DNA of 64,000 bases from Streptomyces cinnamoneus (GTDB taxonomy: Bacteria > Actinomycetota > Actinomycetes > Streptomycetales > Streptomycetaceae). The notes under the pieces are model-generated. The model had not been told where the DNA came from. It did no database searches and saw nothing but the letters and a program-made list of their open reading frames with translations. Shown here piece by piece: positions 25,006-33,911 of this stretch; position 1 is the stretch's first letter; every line of letters starts with the position of its first letter. The stretch spans positions 124,001-188,000 of the forward strand of contig NZ_BMVB01000008.1 in the NCBI RefSeq assembly GCF_014650495.1. Reading direction: 5' to 3'. The translations under genes and the position numbers were made by a program.

Positions 25006-28000
25006 GGCCGGGCGGCCCGTCCGCAGCCGCGGCCGGGGCGGTGACGGAGGGGCGCCGGCCGGGCGGGGCCGACCTCCGGCTGGCCGCACCCGCGCTCGCC
25101 GCCTGGGCAGCGGCGGCGACGGCACTGACGGCGGACGGTGCCTGCGTGGCGCTCGCGTGCACGGCGGCCGTGGCGACGGCCTGCCTCCTGTCGGCCGTCG
25201 TGCGGCGCGGGGCGGTGGGCGCGGTGGCGACGGTGTTGCTCTGCGCCGCCGCCGGCGGGGCGGCCGGCGCCCTGGCGGGAGCGGAGGTGCGCCGGGGGCC
25301 GCTGGCCGAGCTGGCGCGCCGCCACGAGCAGGTGAGCGTCGAGGTGACGGTCACCGGCGATCCGCGGGCCACGCGGCCCCGGGTGCACGGGCCGGCCCGC
25401 GCCGCGCCCGCGGTGGTCGTGGAGGCGGAGGCCACCCGGCTCGTCGCCCCGGGCGGGGCGGTCGGGGTGCGCACGCCCGTGCTGCTGGTGGCCCATCAGT
25501 CCTGGCGGGAGCTGCTGCCGTCCACCCGGCTGAGGGTGGAGGGCAAGCTCGCGCCGCCGGTGCGGGCCGGGGAGCGCTTGGCGGCCGTGCTGCGCGTCAG
25601 CGGACAGGGCCCGCCCGAGGTCCTCGGCGGGCCCTCGTCCCTCCAGCGCGCGGCGGGCCGCCTGCGGGAGGGCCTGCGGGCCGCCACGGACGGGCTGGCA
25701 CCGGACGCCCGGGCGCTGCTGCCGGGGCTCGTCGTGGGCGACACCTCCCGGGTGCCCCCGGATCTGGACGAGGCGTTCCGGGGCACCGACATGACGCACC
25801 TTCTGGCGGTGTCGGGGGGAAACCTCGCCGTGCTGCTCGTCCTCCTCCTCGGGCCGCCGCACCTCGCCGCACGTGCCGAGCGGCGCGGGCCGGCCGCCCG
25901 GCTGGGCATCCCGCTGCGGCTGACGGCGGTGCTCGGCGGCGGGCTGGCGCTGGGGTTCGTGCTGGTGTGCCGGCCCGAGCCGAGCGTGCTGCGGGCCGCC
26001 GCGTGCGGCCTGATCACACTGCTGGCCATCGGGACGGGCCGCCGCCGCAGTCTGCTGCCCGCCCTCGCGGCGGCCGTCCTGCTGCTGGTGCTCTACGACC
26101 CGTGGCTGGCGCGGAGTTACGGCTTCCTGCTCTCGGTCCTCGCCACCGGGGCCCTGCTGACCCTGGCGCCGCGCTGGAGCGCGGCGCTGCGACGGCGGGG
26201 AGTGCCGCCGCGCGTGGCGGAGGCCCTGGCGGCGGCGGGCGCGGCGCAGGCGGTGTGTGCGCCGGTGATCGTCGTGCTGGCGGCCCGGGTGAGCCTGGTG
26301 GCGGTGCCGTGCAACCTCCTTGCGGAGCCGGCCGTGGCACCCGCCACCGTCCTGGGCTTCGCCGCCCTGGCCGTCGCCCCCGTGGCGCTGCCGCTGGCCA
26401 AGGGCCTCGCCTGGCTGGCCGGCTGGCCCGCCGCGTGGACGGCGACGGTGGCCCGTTCGGGTGCGGGGCTGCCCGGGGCGGGCTTCGACTGGCCGGGGAG
26501 CTGGCGGGGCGGGCTGCTGCTGGCCGCGGTCATGGGCGCCGCCGTCCTCGCCGCCCGGCCCTTGGTGCGCCGCCCCTGGGCCTGTGCCGGATGCGCGGTG
26601 CTCCTGCTGCTGGCGCTCGTGCGCCCCGCACCGCTGACGCGGTTCGTCACGGGCTGGCCGCCGCCCGGGTGGCGGCTGGTGGCGTGCGACGTCGGCCAAG
26701 GGGACGCCCTGGTCCTGGCCGCCGGTCCGCGGACCGCCGTGGTCGTGGACGCCGGCCCCGAGCCGCGCGCGGTCGACCGCTGCCTGCGGGATCTGGGCGT
26801 CGAGCGCGTACCGCTCCTGCTGCTGAGTCACTTCCACGCCGACCACGTCGACGGCCTGCCCGGCGTGCTGCGCGGGCGGGCGGTCGGGGTGATCGAGACG
26901 ACGGGGTTCGCCGAGCCGGCGGGCCGGGCCGCGTTCGTGCGGCACGAGGCGGGACGGGCACGCGTGCCGGTCGTCGAGGCTGTGCCGGGGGAGCGGCGGC
27001 GGATCGGGGAGTTGTCCTGGGAGGTGCTGTGGCCGCCGCCCGCGGGAGAGTCGGCCGTGGCCGAGGACGGGCCCAACGACGCCAGCGTCGCCCTCCTCGT
27101 CCGCACCGCCGGCCTCACGCTCGCCCTGCTCGGCGACCTCGAACCGCCGGCCCAGCAGGAGCTGTGGGAGACCCACCAGGACCTTCCCCCGGTGGACGTC
27201 CTCAAGGTCGCCCACCACGGCTCCGCCCACCAGGACCCGCGGCTGCTGCACGTCCTGCGCCCCCGCCTGGCCGTCGTCTCGGCCGGCGCCGGCAACCCCT
27301 ACGGCCACCCGGCCGCCCGCACGCTCACGGCACTGAGGGCCGAGGGCGCCGTCGTGCTGCGTACCGACACGGACGGGCCGATCGCGGTGACCGCCACGGC
27401 AACGGCCGTCACACCGGGCCGCAGCCCGACTCCCGCGCACCGTCGCCGCGGAGGACGGGCCGGTCGCGCAGGACCGGGGAGACGCCCAGGCGGGCCGGTG
27501 CGCCCGGGCCGTGCAGGGCGGGACGGGGTCTCGGCCCCGCGGCCCCGGGGAGGCCGGGTCGGAGGTCGTGGCCGGAGCTCGGGCCCGCGGCCGCCACCGG
27601 CCGCCGGGAGTGCCGTGGCCGGCCGGTGGTGGGCAAGGTGGCGGCCCCGCGGCCGCCCGGAGGGCGTGGCCCCCGGGAAGGGTCAGGTGGTTTCGACCCA
27701 GCCGTCGTACTCCTCGGCCAGTTCGCGCAGGGCGGCGACGTCCAGGTCGCCGTTCGGGTCCTCCAGGACCACCAGCCACTGGGCGTCCTCGGCGTCGTCC
27801 TCGCCGGCGAGGGCCTCGCGGACGATCTGGGGCTCCTCGTCGAGGCCGAAGCGCTCGCCGGCCTCGTCGGCGGCCTCGCCGGCGGCGTCGCGGTCGGGGA
27901 GCACCAGCAGGTGCCGTACGGGTTCGGAAGTACCGGAGAAGGAGAAAGCGCTGCTCACCCGCTCATTGTGCGGCATGCCCCGACGGTCGTTGCGAGGGGA

Positions 28001-28214
28001 GTGTCATGGGCGCATGGGATGCTGGGGGCGATGGCCAGGAAGACTGCAACCGACGACCTGCTCGCCCCCGTCACGCTCGCCGTGGGTCAGGAGGATCTCC
28101 TCCTCGACCGCGCCGTGCAGGAGGTGGTGGCGGCGGCCCGTGCGGCCGACGCCGACACCGACGTCCGTGACCTCACCTCCGACGCGCTCCAGCCCGGCAC
28201 GCTCGCCGAGCTGA
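25002..28214 (+). CDS. comEC: ComEC/Rec2 DNA channel protein, unusually long open frame
   Basis: Competence channel: N-terminal soluble domain, then a polytopic Competence domain (~240-530; LLPGLVVGDTS, MTHLLAVSGGNLAVL), then a metallo-beta-lactamase-like domain (VACDVGQGDALVLAAG, LLLSHFHADHVDGL with HxHxDH, VAHHGSAHQD). Recognisable homology ends near residue ~806 (about 27420). The frame then stays open another ~265 codons, across the minus-strand gene at 27683 and into holA; this tail is Arg/Ser/Pro rich and looks like antisense of those genes. So either the normal stop was lost or the tail is real but non-homologous. Coupled to comEA by ATGA overlap. Confidence 0.85.
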   Translation: MRPGGPSAAAAGAVTEGRRPGGADLRLAAPALAAWAAAATALTADGACVALACTAAVATACLLSAVVRRGAVGAVATVLLCAAAGGAAGALAGAEVRRGPLAELARRHEQVSVEVTVTGDPRATRPRVHGPARAAPAVVVEAEATRLVAPGGAVGVRTPVLLVAHQSWRELLPSTRLRVEGKLAPPVRAGERLAAVLRVSGQGPPEVLGGPSSLQRAAGRLREGLRAATDGLAPDARALLPGLVVGDTSRVPPDLDEAFRGTDMTHLLAVSGGNLAVLLVLLLGPPHLAARAERRGPAARLGIPLRLTAVLGGGLALGFVLVCRPEPSVLRAAACGLITLLAIGTGRRRSLLPALAAAVLLLVLYDPWLARSYGFLLSVLATGALLTLAPRWSAALRRRGVPPRVAEALAAAGAAQAVCAPVIVVLAARVSLVAVPCNLLAEPAVAPATVLGFAALAVAPVALPLAKGLAWLAGWPAAWTATVARSGAGLPGAGFDWPGSWRGGLLLAAVMGAAVLAARPLVRRPWACAGCAVLLLLALVRPAPLTRFVTGWPPPGWRLVACDVGQGDALVLAAGPRTAVVVDAGPEPRAVDRCLRDLGVERVPLLLLSHFHADHVDGLPGVLRGRAVGVIETTGFAEPAGRAAFVRHEAGRARVPVVEAVPGERRRIGELSWEVLWPPPAGESAVAEDGPNDASVALLVRTAGLTLALLGDLEPPAQQELWETHQDLPPVDVLKVAHHGSAHQDPRLLHVLRPRLAVVSAGAGNPYGHPAARTLTALRAEGAVVLRTDTDGPIAVTATATAVTPGRSPTPAHRRRGGRAGRAGPGRRPGGPVRPGRAGRDGVSAPRPRGGRVGGRGRSSGPRPPPAAGSAVAGRWWARWRPRGRPEGVAPGKGQVVSTQPSYSSASSRRAATSRSPFGSSRTTSHWASSASSSPARASRTIWGSSSRPKRSPASSAASPAASRSGSTSRCRTGSEVPEKEKALLTRSLCGMPRRSLRGECHGRMGCWGRWPGRLQPTTCSPPSRSPWVRRISSSTAPCRRWWRRPVRPTPTPTSVTSPPTRSSPARSPS
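27683..27976 (-). CDS. Small acidic conserved hypothetical protein
   Basis: 97 residues (or 91 from GTG at 27958, VSSAFSFSGTSEPVRHLLVLPD, which I consider the likelier N-terminus). Very acidic; ends LVVLEDPNGDLDVAALRELAEEYDGWVETT. The composition contrasts with the Arg/Ser-rich translation of the opposite strand, arguing that this strand is the coding one. Sits between comEC and holA, convergent to comEC. I recall homologues at this site in Streptomyces; function unknown. Confidence 0.75.
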   Translation of the reverse strand: MPHNERVSSAFSFSGTSEPVRHLLVLPDRDAAGEAADEAGERFGLDEEPQIVREALAGEDDAEDAQWLVVLEDPNGDLDVAALRELAEEYDGWVETT

Positions 28215-29017
28215 CGAGCCCGTCGCTGTTCGCCGAACGCAAGGTCGTGATCGTCCGGAACGCCCAGGACCTGTCCGCGGACACGATCAAGGACGTCAAG
28301 GGCTACCTCGGAGCCCCCGCCGAGGAGATCACACTCGTCCTGCTGCACGCCGGCGGCGCCAAGGGCAAGGGACTGCTGGACGCGGCCCGCAAGGCGGGGG
28401 CCCGCGAGGTCGCCTGCCCCAAGATGACCAAGCCGGCCGACCGGCTGGCGTTCGTGCGGTCGGAGTTCCGGGCGACCGGGCGCTCGGCGACCCCCGAGGC
28501 GTGCCAGGCCCTGGTCGACGCCATCGGCAGCGACCTGCGCGAGCTGGCGAGCGCCTGCACACAGCTCGTCGCCGACGTCGAGGGCACCATCGACGAATCC
28601 GTCGTGGCCCGCTACTACACGGGCCGCGCCGAGGCGTCCAGCTTCACGGTCGCCGACCGTGCCGTGGAGGGCCGGGCGGCAGAGGCCCTGGAGGCGCTGC
28701 GCTGGGCCATGTCCACCGGAGTGGCCCCCGTGCTGATCACCAGCGCCCTGGCCCAGGGCGTGCGCTCCATCGGCAAGCTCGCCTCGGCCCCGCGCGGCGC
28801 CCGGCCGGGCGATCTCGCCCGGGAGCTCGGCATGCCGCCGTGGAAGATCGACCGGGTGCGGCAGCAGATGCGCGGCTGGTCGGCCGACGGGGTGGCCGTG
28901 GCGCTCACGGCCATCGCCGAGGCCGACGCCGGCGTCAAGGGCGGGGGCGACGACCCCGAGTACGCCTTGGAGAAGGCCGTCGTCGCCGTGGCCCGCGCCG
29001 CCCGCAGCCGCGGCTGA
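28031..29017 (+). CDS. holA: DNA polymerase III subunit delta
   Basis: 328 residues; clamp-loader subunit that opens the beta clamp. Matches the family in length and in LAVGQEDLLLDRAVQEVV, DLTSDALQPGTLAELTSPSLFAERKVVIVRNAQ, and the C-terminal MPPWKIDRVRQQMRGWSADGVAVALTAIAEADAGVKGGGDDPEYALEKAV region (lid and collar). ATG at 28031; ATG at 28019 would add four residues. Placed after comEC as in many actinobacteria, then a strong inverted repeat. Confidence 0.94.
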   Translation: MARKTATDDLLAPVTLAVGQEDLLLDRAVQEVVAAARAADADTDVRDLTSDALQPGTLAELTSPSLFAERKVVIVRNAQDLSADTIKDVKGYLGAPAEEITLVLLHAGGAKGKGLLDAARKAGAREVACPKMTKPADRLAFVRSEFRATGRSATPEACQALVDAIGSDLRELASACTQLVADVEGTIDESVVARYYTGRAEASSFTVADRAVEGRAAEALEALRWAMSTGVAPVLITSALAQGVRSIGKLASAPRGARPGDLARELGMPPWKIDRVRQQMRGWSADGVAVALTAIAEADAGVKGGGDDPEYALEKAVVAVARAARSRG

Positions 29018-29050
29018 GCCGCGTTCCCCAGGCGTTTTCCGTAGCCGACG

Positions 29051-29102
29051 GCCCGTAGGGGCGTTCTCCTTCTCGTAGGAGAAGGAGAACGCCCCTACGG
29101 GC
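29051..29102. terminator. 24-bp perfect stem-loop after holA
   Basis: Arms 29051-29074 and 29079-29102 are exact reverse complements (inner part GTTCTCCTTCTC) with a GTAG loop. No U-tract. With the next repeat it fills the 309-bp gap between convergent holA and rpsT; the rest of this gap shows no ORF or other signal. Confidence 0.7.
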
Positions 29103-29126
29103 CCACCTCTTGCCTTCAGGCAAAGG

Positions 29127-29182
29127 AAAAACGCCAGAGGCCCCGTGTCTGCCCTGGGGAAGGGCGGGCACGGGGCCTCTGG
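29127..29182 (-). terminator. Intrinsic terminator of rpsT
   Basis: 14-bp perfect outer stem CCAGAGGCCCCGTG (29134-29147) / CACGGGGCCTCTGG (29169-29182) with an inner GCCCT/AGGGC stem. Read on the minus strand it is followed by CGTTTTTCC (T-run at 29131-29127), so it terminates rpsT transcripts. Confidence 0.75.
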
Positions 29183-29325
29183 AGCGTTCTGGTGAGCCCC
29201 GGAGGGGCTCGTGCCGCACCCGCGTGGCGAACGACCGGGGGCGGCGGGGTGCCGGTCCGGAGCGGTAGAGGGGCCGCTGGATCCGTTACCGGCGAGGGGG
29301 CCGGGGCTCACGCCCCGGAAAGGCT

Positions 29326-29592
29326 TCAGCCCTTGAGGGCGGCAACCTGCTTGGCCAGCGCCGACTTCTTGTTGGCGGCGGCGTTCTTGTGCAGGACACC
29401 CTTGCTGGCGGCCTTGTCGAGCTTCTTGCCGGCGAAGGCGACGGCGGCGGTGGCCTTCTCGGCGTCACCGGCGACGATGGCCTCGCGGGCCGCACGGACG
29501 GCGGTCTTGACCGAGGACTTGACGGCCTTGTTACGCAGGCGCGCCTTCTCGTTGGTCTTGATCCGCTTCATCTGGGACTTGATGTTCGCCAC
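29326..29592 (-). CDS. rpsT: 30S ribosomal protein S20
   Basis: 88 residues from GTG ([32 protein letters not shown]...), the usual S20 length; helical, Lys/Ala rich, binds 16S rRNA. The longer open frame upstream is not conserved and lacks an SD; GAAAAGG lies 7-8 nt before this GTG. Divergent from lepA. Confidence 0.97.
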   Translation of the reverse strand: MANIKSQMKRIKTNEKARLRNKAVKSSVKTAVRAAREAIVAGDAEKATAAVAFAGKKLDKAASKGVLHKNAAANKKSALAKQVAALKG

Positions 29593-29802
29593 GAAAAGAG
29601 CCTTTTCAGGTTCGTTGGATTTCGATGAGTGCCGGGAGTCGTGAGAGAGGGCACGACAGGCACAGTGGACCAGGCTACCAGGAGGCCCGACGGCGTCCCA
29701 AACCGGACGGTGCCCGCCGCTCATGGGACCATGGTGGAGTCGTCATACCCGACTCCCGCCGAGACCAGCGTTCAAACGCCGAAGTCACCGAATGGATCCT
29801 GC

Positions 29803-31665
29803 GTGCCCGCGACCCCTACCAACGTGCCGGAGCCGAGCCGTACCGACCCGGCTCTGATCCGTAACTTCTGCATCATCGCGCACATCGACCATGGCAAGTC
29901 GACGCTCGCCGACCGGATGCTCCAGCTGACCGGCGTGGTCGACCAGCGGCAGATGCGCGCGCAGTACCTCGACCGGATGGACATCGAGCGCGAGCGCGGC
30001 ATCACGATCAAGTCCCAGGCCGTCCGTCTCCCCTGGGCGCCCACCGAGGACAAGGGCAACACCCACATCCTCAACATGATCGACACGCCGGGCCACGTCG
30101 ACTTCACCTACGAGGTCTCGCGCTCCCTGGCCGCGTGCGAGGGCTGCATCCTCCTCGTGGACGCCGCCCAGGGCATCGAGGCCCAGACCCTCGCCAACCT
30201 CTACCTGGCGATGGAGAACGACCTCACGATCATCCCGGTCCTCAACAAGATCGACCTCCCGGCCGCCCAGCCGGAGAAGTTCGCCGCCGAGCTGGCGAAC
30301 CTCGTCGGCTGCGAGCCCGAGGACGTGCTCCGGGTCTCCGCGAAGACCGGCGTCGGCGTCGACGAGCTGCTCGACAAGGTCGTCGCCCAGGTCCCGGCCC
30401 CGGTCGGCGTCAAGGACGCCCCGGCCCGCGCGATGATCTTCGACTCGGTCTATGACTCCTACCGCGGCGTGGTCACCTACGTCCGTGTCGTCGACGGTGA
30501 GCTCAAGAAGCGCGAGCGCATCAAGATGATGTCGACCGGCGCCACCCACGAGCTGCTGGAGATCGGTGTCTCCTCGCCCGAGATGACGCCCGCCGACGGC
30601 CTCGGCGTCGGCGAGGTGGGCTACATCATCACCGGCGTGAAGGACGTGCGGCAGTCCAAGGTCGGTGACACGATCACCTCCCAGCAGAACGGCGCCACCG
30701 AGGCGCTGGGCGGCTACAAGGACCCCAAGCCGATGGTGTTCTCGGGCCTGTACCCGCTGGACGGCTCGGACTACCCGGAGCTGCGCGAGGCCCTCGACAA
30801 GCTCCAGCTCAACGACGCCGCGCTCGTCTACGAGCCGGAGACCTCCGCCGCCCTCGGCTTCGGCTTCCGCGTCGGCTTCCTCGGCCTGCTCCACCTGGAC
30901 GTGGTCCGCGAGCGGCTGGAGCGCGAGTTCGGCCTCGACCTCATCGCCACCGCGCCCAACGTGGTCTACAACGTGCGGATGGAGGACGGCGCCGAGCACG
31001 TCGTCACCAACCCGAGCGAGTTCCCCGAGGGCAAGATCGCCGAGGTGCACGAGCCGGTCGTCAAGGCGACCGTCCTCGCGCCCACCGAGTTCGTCGGCGC
31101 GATCATGGAGCTCTGCCAGTCCCGCCGCGGCACGATGCTGGGCATGGACTACCTCTCCGAGGACCGGGTCGAGCTGCGCTACACCCTGCCCCTGGCAGAG
31201 ATCGTCTTCGACTTCTTCGACCAGCTGAAGTCCAAGACCCGCGGCTACGCCTCCCTCGACTACGAGCCCACCGGCGAGCAGACCGCCGACCTGGTCAAGG
31301 TCGACATCCTGCTGCACGGCGACAAGGTCGACGCCTTCTCCGCGATCACGCACAAGGACAAGGCGTACGCGTACGGCGTCCGCCTCGTCGCCAAGCTGCG
31401 CGAGCTGATCCCGCGGCAGAACTTCGAGGTGCCGATCCAGGCCGCCATCGGCTCCCGGGTCATCGCCCGCGAGACCGTCCGCGCCATCCGCAAGGACGTC
31501 CTCGCCAAGTGCTACGGCGGTGACATCTCCCGTAAGCGGAAGCTGCTGGAGAAGCAGAAGGAAGGCAAGAAGCGGATGAAGATGGTCGGCAGCGTGGAGG
31601 TCCCGCAGGAGGCCTTCATCGCGGTGCTGTCCAGCGACGAGGGTGGCGAGAAGGGCAAGAAGTAG
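29803..31665 (+). CDS. lepA: Elongation factor 4 (LepA)
   Basis: 620 residues from GTG ([21 protein letters not shown]). Translational GTPase acting on stalled ribosomes. G1 AHIDHGKST, switch [11 protein letters not shown]3 DTPGHVDF, G4 NKIDLP; EF-G-like domains II, III, V and the LepA-specific C-terminal domain with [27 protein letters not shown] and [19 protein letters not shown] longer start (ATG 29731) is open, but the family N-terminus matches 29803. Followed by an intrinsic terminator. Confidence 0.97.
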   Translation: MPATPTNVPEPSRTDPALIRNFCIIAHIDHGKSTLADRMLQLTGVVDQRQMRAQYLDRMDIERERGITIKSQAVRLPWAPTEDKGNTHILNMIDTPGHVDFTYEVSRSLAACEGCILLVDAAQGIEAQTLANLYLAMENDLTIIPVLNKIDLPAAQPEKFAAELANLVGCEPEDVLRVSAKTGVGVDELLDKVVAQVPAPVGVKDAPARAMIFDSVYDSYRGVVTYVRVVDGELKKRERIKMMSTGATHELLEIGVSSPEMTPADGLGVGEVGYIITGVKDVRQSKVGDTITSQQNGATEALGGYKDPKPMVFSGLYPLDGSDYPELREALDKLQLNDAALVYEPETSAALGFGFRVGFLGLLHLDVVRERLEREFGLDLIATAPNVVYNVRMEDGAEHVVTNPSEFPEGKIAEVHEPVVKATVLAPTEFVGAIMELCQSRRGTMLGMDYLSEDRVELRYTLPLAEIVFDFFDQLKSKTRGYASLDYEPTGEQTADLVKVDILLHGDKVDAFSAITHKDKAYAYGVRLVAKLRELIPRQNFEVPIQAAIGSRVIARETVRAIRKDVLAKCYGGDISRKRKLLEKQKEGKKRMKMVGSVEVPQEAFIAVLSSDEGGEKGKK

Positions 31666-31722
31666 CGGCAGCCCCGGCTCCGGACCTCCCCGTGAGGGCC
31701 GGAGCAGCCCGGTCCGCAAGGT

Positions 31723-31752
31723 GCCCGTTCCCGTCAGGGGGCGGGCGCTTTT
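31723..31752 (+). terminator. Intrinsic terminator after lepA
   Basis: 10-bp stem GCCCGTTCCC (31723-31732) / GGGGGCGGGC (31737-31746) with two G-U pairs, GTCA loop and GCTTTTG after it. Confidence 0.7.
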
Positions 31753-31886
31753 GCGCTGCCTCCCCCTTGTGTTCCCCCTATTCCCGCGATGGCCTCTTAC
31801 GCGATGGGCCCTTCGGCTCTACCCTGATCACTGCTCGGAAGGTTACTCGCGAGTCACCAGCAATGAAGCGGGCCCCGGAGGATGCC

Positions 31887-33776
31887 GTGACGGACACACA
31901 GGCTTTGATCGAGAACCGGCCGCCGTCCGTGGCGACCCTGTTCGTCGAACGGGTCGAGACCACACCCGACGCCGAGGCGTACCGGTACCCCGTGCCCCCG
32001 GCCTCCGGCACCGGACCCGACGACTGGGCCTCGCTCACCTGGCGTGAGGCGGCCGACCGCGTCTTCGCCATCGCCGCCGGCTTCATCGACCTCGGCATCC
32101 TTCCGGAGCAGCGGATCGCCCTGTCCTCCGCCACCCGCCTGGAGTGGATCCTGGCCGACCTCGGCATCATGTGCGCCGGAGCGGCCACCACGCCCGTGTA
32201 TCCGAGCACCAACGCCGACGAGACCGCGTTCATGCTCTCCGACGCCGAGTGCCGCATCCTCGTCGCCGAGGACGCCGCGCAGCTCGCCAAGGCGCGCCTG
32301 CGCCGGGCCGACCTGCCGGACCTCGCCCACGTCGTCGTCCTCGACGCCGCGGACGCGGTGCCCGCCGAGGGCGACCCGGAGGGCTGGGTGCTCTCCCTCG
32401 CCGACCTGGAGAAGCGCGGCGCCGCCCGTCTCGAACAGCAGCCCGGTGCGGTGCGCGAGCGCATCGACGGCCTGCGCTCCGAGCAGCTCGCGACGCTCAT
32501 CTACACCTCCGGCACCACCGGCCGCCCGAAGGGCGTCCGGCTGCGGCACGACGCCTGGTCGTACATGGCCCGCGCGATCCAGGCCACGGAGCTGGCCCGG
32601 CCCGACGACATCCAGTACCTGTGGCTGCCGCTCGCGCACGTCTTCGGCAAGGTGCTCACCGCCGGGCACATCACGGTCGGGCACGTCACCGCCGTCGACG
32701 GACGGGTCGACAAGATAATCGAGAACCTGCCGGTCGTCCGGCCGACCTACATGGCCTCCGTGCCGCGCATCTTCGAGAAGGTCTACAACGGGGTCGCCGC
32801 CAAGGCCCGCGAGGCCGGCGGCGCCAAGTACAAGATCTTCCGCTGGGCGGTCGAGGTCGCCCGCGAGTACGCCAAGGTCTCCCAGGACAACTTCCGCCGT
32901 ACCGGCAGCGCGTCCGTGCCCTTCGCCCTGGCCGCCAAGCACCGCGCCGCCGACGCCCTCGTCTACGGCAAGATCCGCGAGGCGTTCGGCGGCCGGCTGC
33001 GGGCCTGCGTCTCCGGCGCCTCCGCCCTCGCCCCCGACATCGGTTACTTCTTCGCCGGCGCCGGCATCCACATCCTGGAGGGCTACGGCCTCACCGAGAC
33101 CAGCGCCGCCAGCCTCGTCAACCCCGGCGAGGCGTACCGGACGGGCACGGTCGGCAAGCCGCTGCCCGGCACCGAGGTCCGCATCGCCGACGACGGCGAG
33201 ATCCTGCTGCGCAGCCCCGGCGTGATGGAGTGCTACCACGGGCAGCCCGAGAAGACGGCCGAAGTCCTCGAACCCGACGGCTGGTTCCACACCGGCGACA
33301 TCGGCGAGCTCTCCCCGGACGGCTACCTGCGCATCACCGACCGGAAGAAGGACCTGATCAAGACCTCGGCCGGCAAGTACGTCGCCCCCGCCGAGATCGA
33401 GGGCCGGTTCAAGGCCGTGTGCCCGTTCGTCTCCAACATCCTGGTGCACGGCGCGGACCGGAACTTCTGCACCGCCCTCATCGCGCTCGACGGCCCCGCC
33501 ATCGAGGGCTGGGCGAAGGAGCACGGCATGGAGGGCCGGTCGTACGCGGAGGTGGTGGCCGCCAAGGAGACCGAGGAGCTCATCGCGGGCTACGTCCAGC
33601 GGCTCAACGAGGGGCTCCAGCGCTGGCAGACGATCAAGAAGTTCCGGCTGCTGCCGCGCGATCTCGACGTCGAGCACGGCGAGCTCACGCCCAGCCTCAA
33701 GCTCAAGCGGCCGGTCGTCGAGCGCGAGTACAAGGCCCTGATCGAGGAGATGTACGAGGGCGCGCGGGAGGACTGA
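31887..33776 (+). CDS. Long-chain fatty-acid-CoA ligase (AMP-dependent synthetase)
   Basis: 629 residues from GTG at 31887, chosen because GGAGG lies 5 nt upstream; the ATG at 31863 has no SD. ANL superfamily motifs: TLIYTSGTTGRPKGV (P-loop), GYGLTETSA, GWFHTGDIGELSPDGYLRITDRKKDLIKTSAGKYVAP (adenylate and hinge). Size and the C-terminal LTPSLKLKRPVVEREYKALIEEMY end match bacterial FadD15/long-chain acyl-CoA synthetases. Activates fatty acids for lipid metabolism. Exact chain length unknown. Confidence 0.93.
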   Translation: MTDTQALIENRPPSVATLFVERVETTPDAEAYRYPVPPASGTGPDDWASLTWREAADRVFAIAAGFIDLGILPEQRIALSSATRLEWILADLGIMCAGAATTPVYPSTNADETAFMLSDAECRILVAEDAAQLAKARLRRADLPDLAHVVVLDAADAVPAEGDPEGWVLSLADLEKRGAARLEQQPGAVRERIDGLRSEQLATLIYTSGTTGRPKGVRLRHDAWSYMARAIQATELARPDDIQYLWLPLAHVFGKVLTAGHITVGHVTAVDGRVDKIIENLPVVRPTYMASVPRIFEKVYNGVAAKAREAGGAKYKIFRWAVEVAREYAKVSQDNFRRTGSASVPFALAAKHRAADALVYGKIREAFGGRLRACVSGASALAPDIGYFFAGAGIHILEGYGLTETSAASLVNPGEAYRTGTVGKPLPGTEVRIADDGEILLRSPGVMECYHGQPEKTAEVLEPDGWFHTGDIGELSPDGYLRITDRKKDLIKTSAGKYVAPAEIEGRFKAVCPFVSNILVHGADRNFCTALIALDGPAIEGWAKEHGMEGRSYAEVVAAKETEELIAGYVQRLNEGLQRWQTIKKFRLLPRDLDVEHGELTPSLKLKRPVVEREYKALIEEMYEGARED

Positions 33777-33911
33777 CGCGCGTACCCGACCACGCGTACC
33801 GACCACTCGTAAGGCTCACTTACCCGACTCCTCCCCCCTGAACGCAGACGGTCTGTCACTCTGTCCGTGGTGAATCCCCGCACCATGCCGTGAGCGGTCA
33901 GGAGCGTCACC

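Noticed and set aside
24647..28030. Long open frame running into holA through comEC
   Set aside because: Composition is Arg/Gly/Pro-rich out-of-frame translation of comEC; only the part from 28031 matches HolA.
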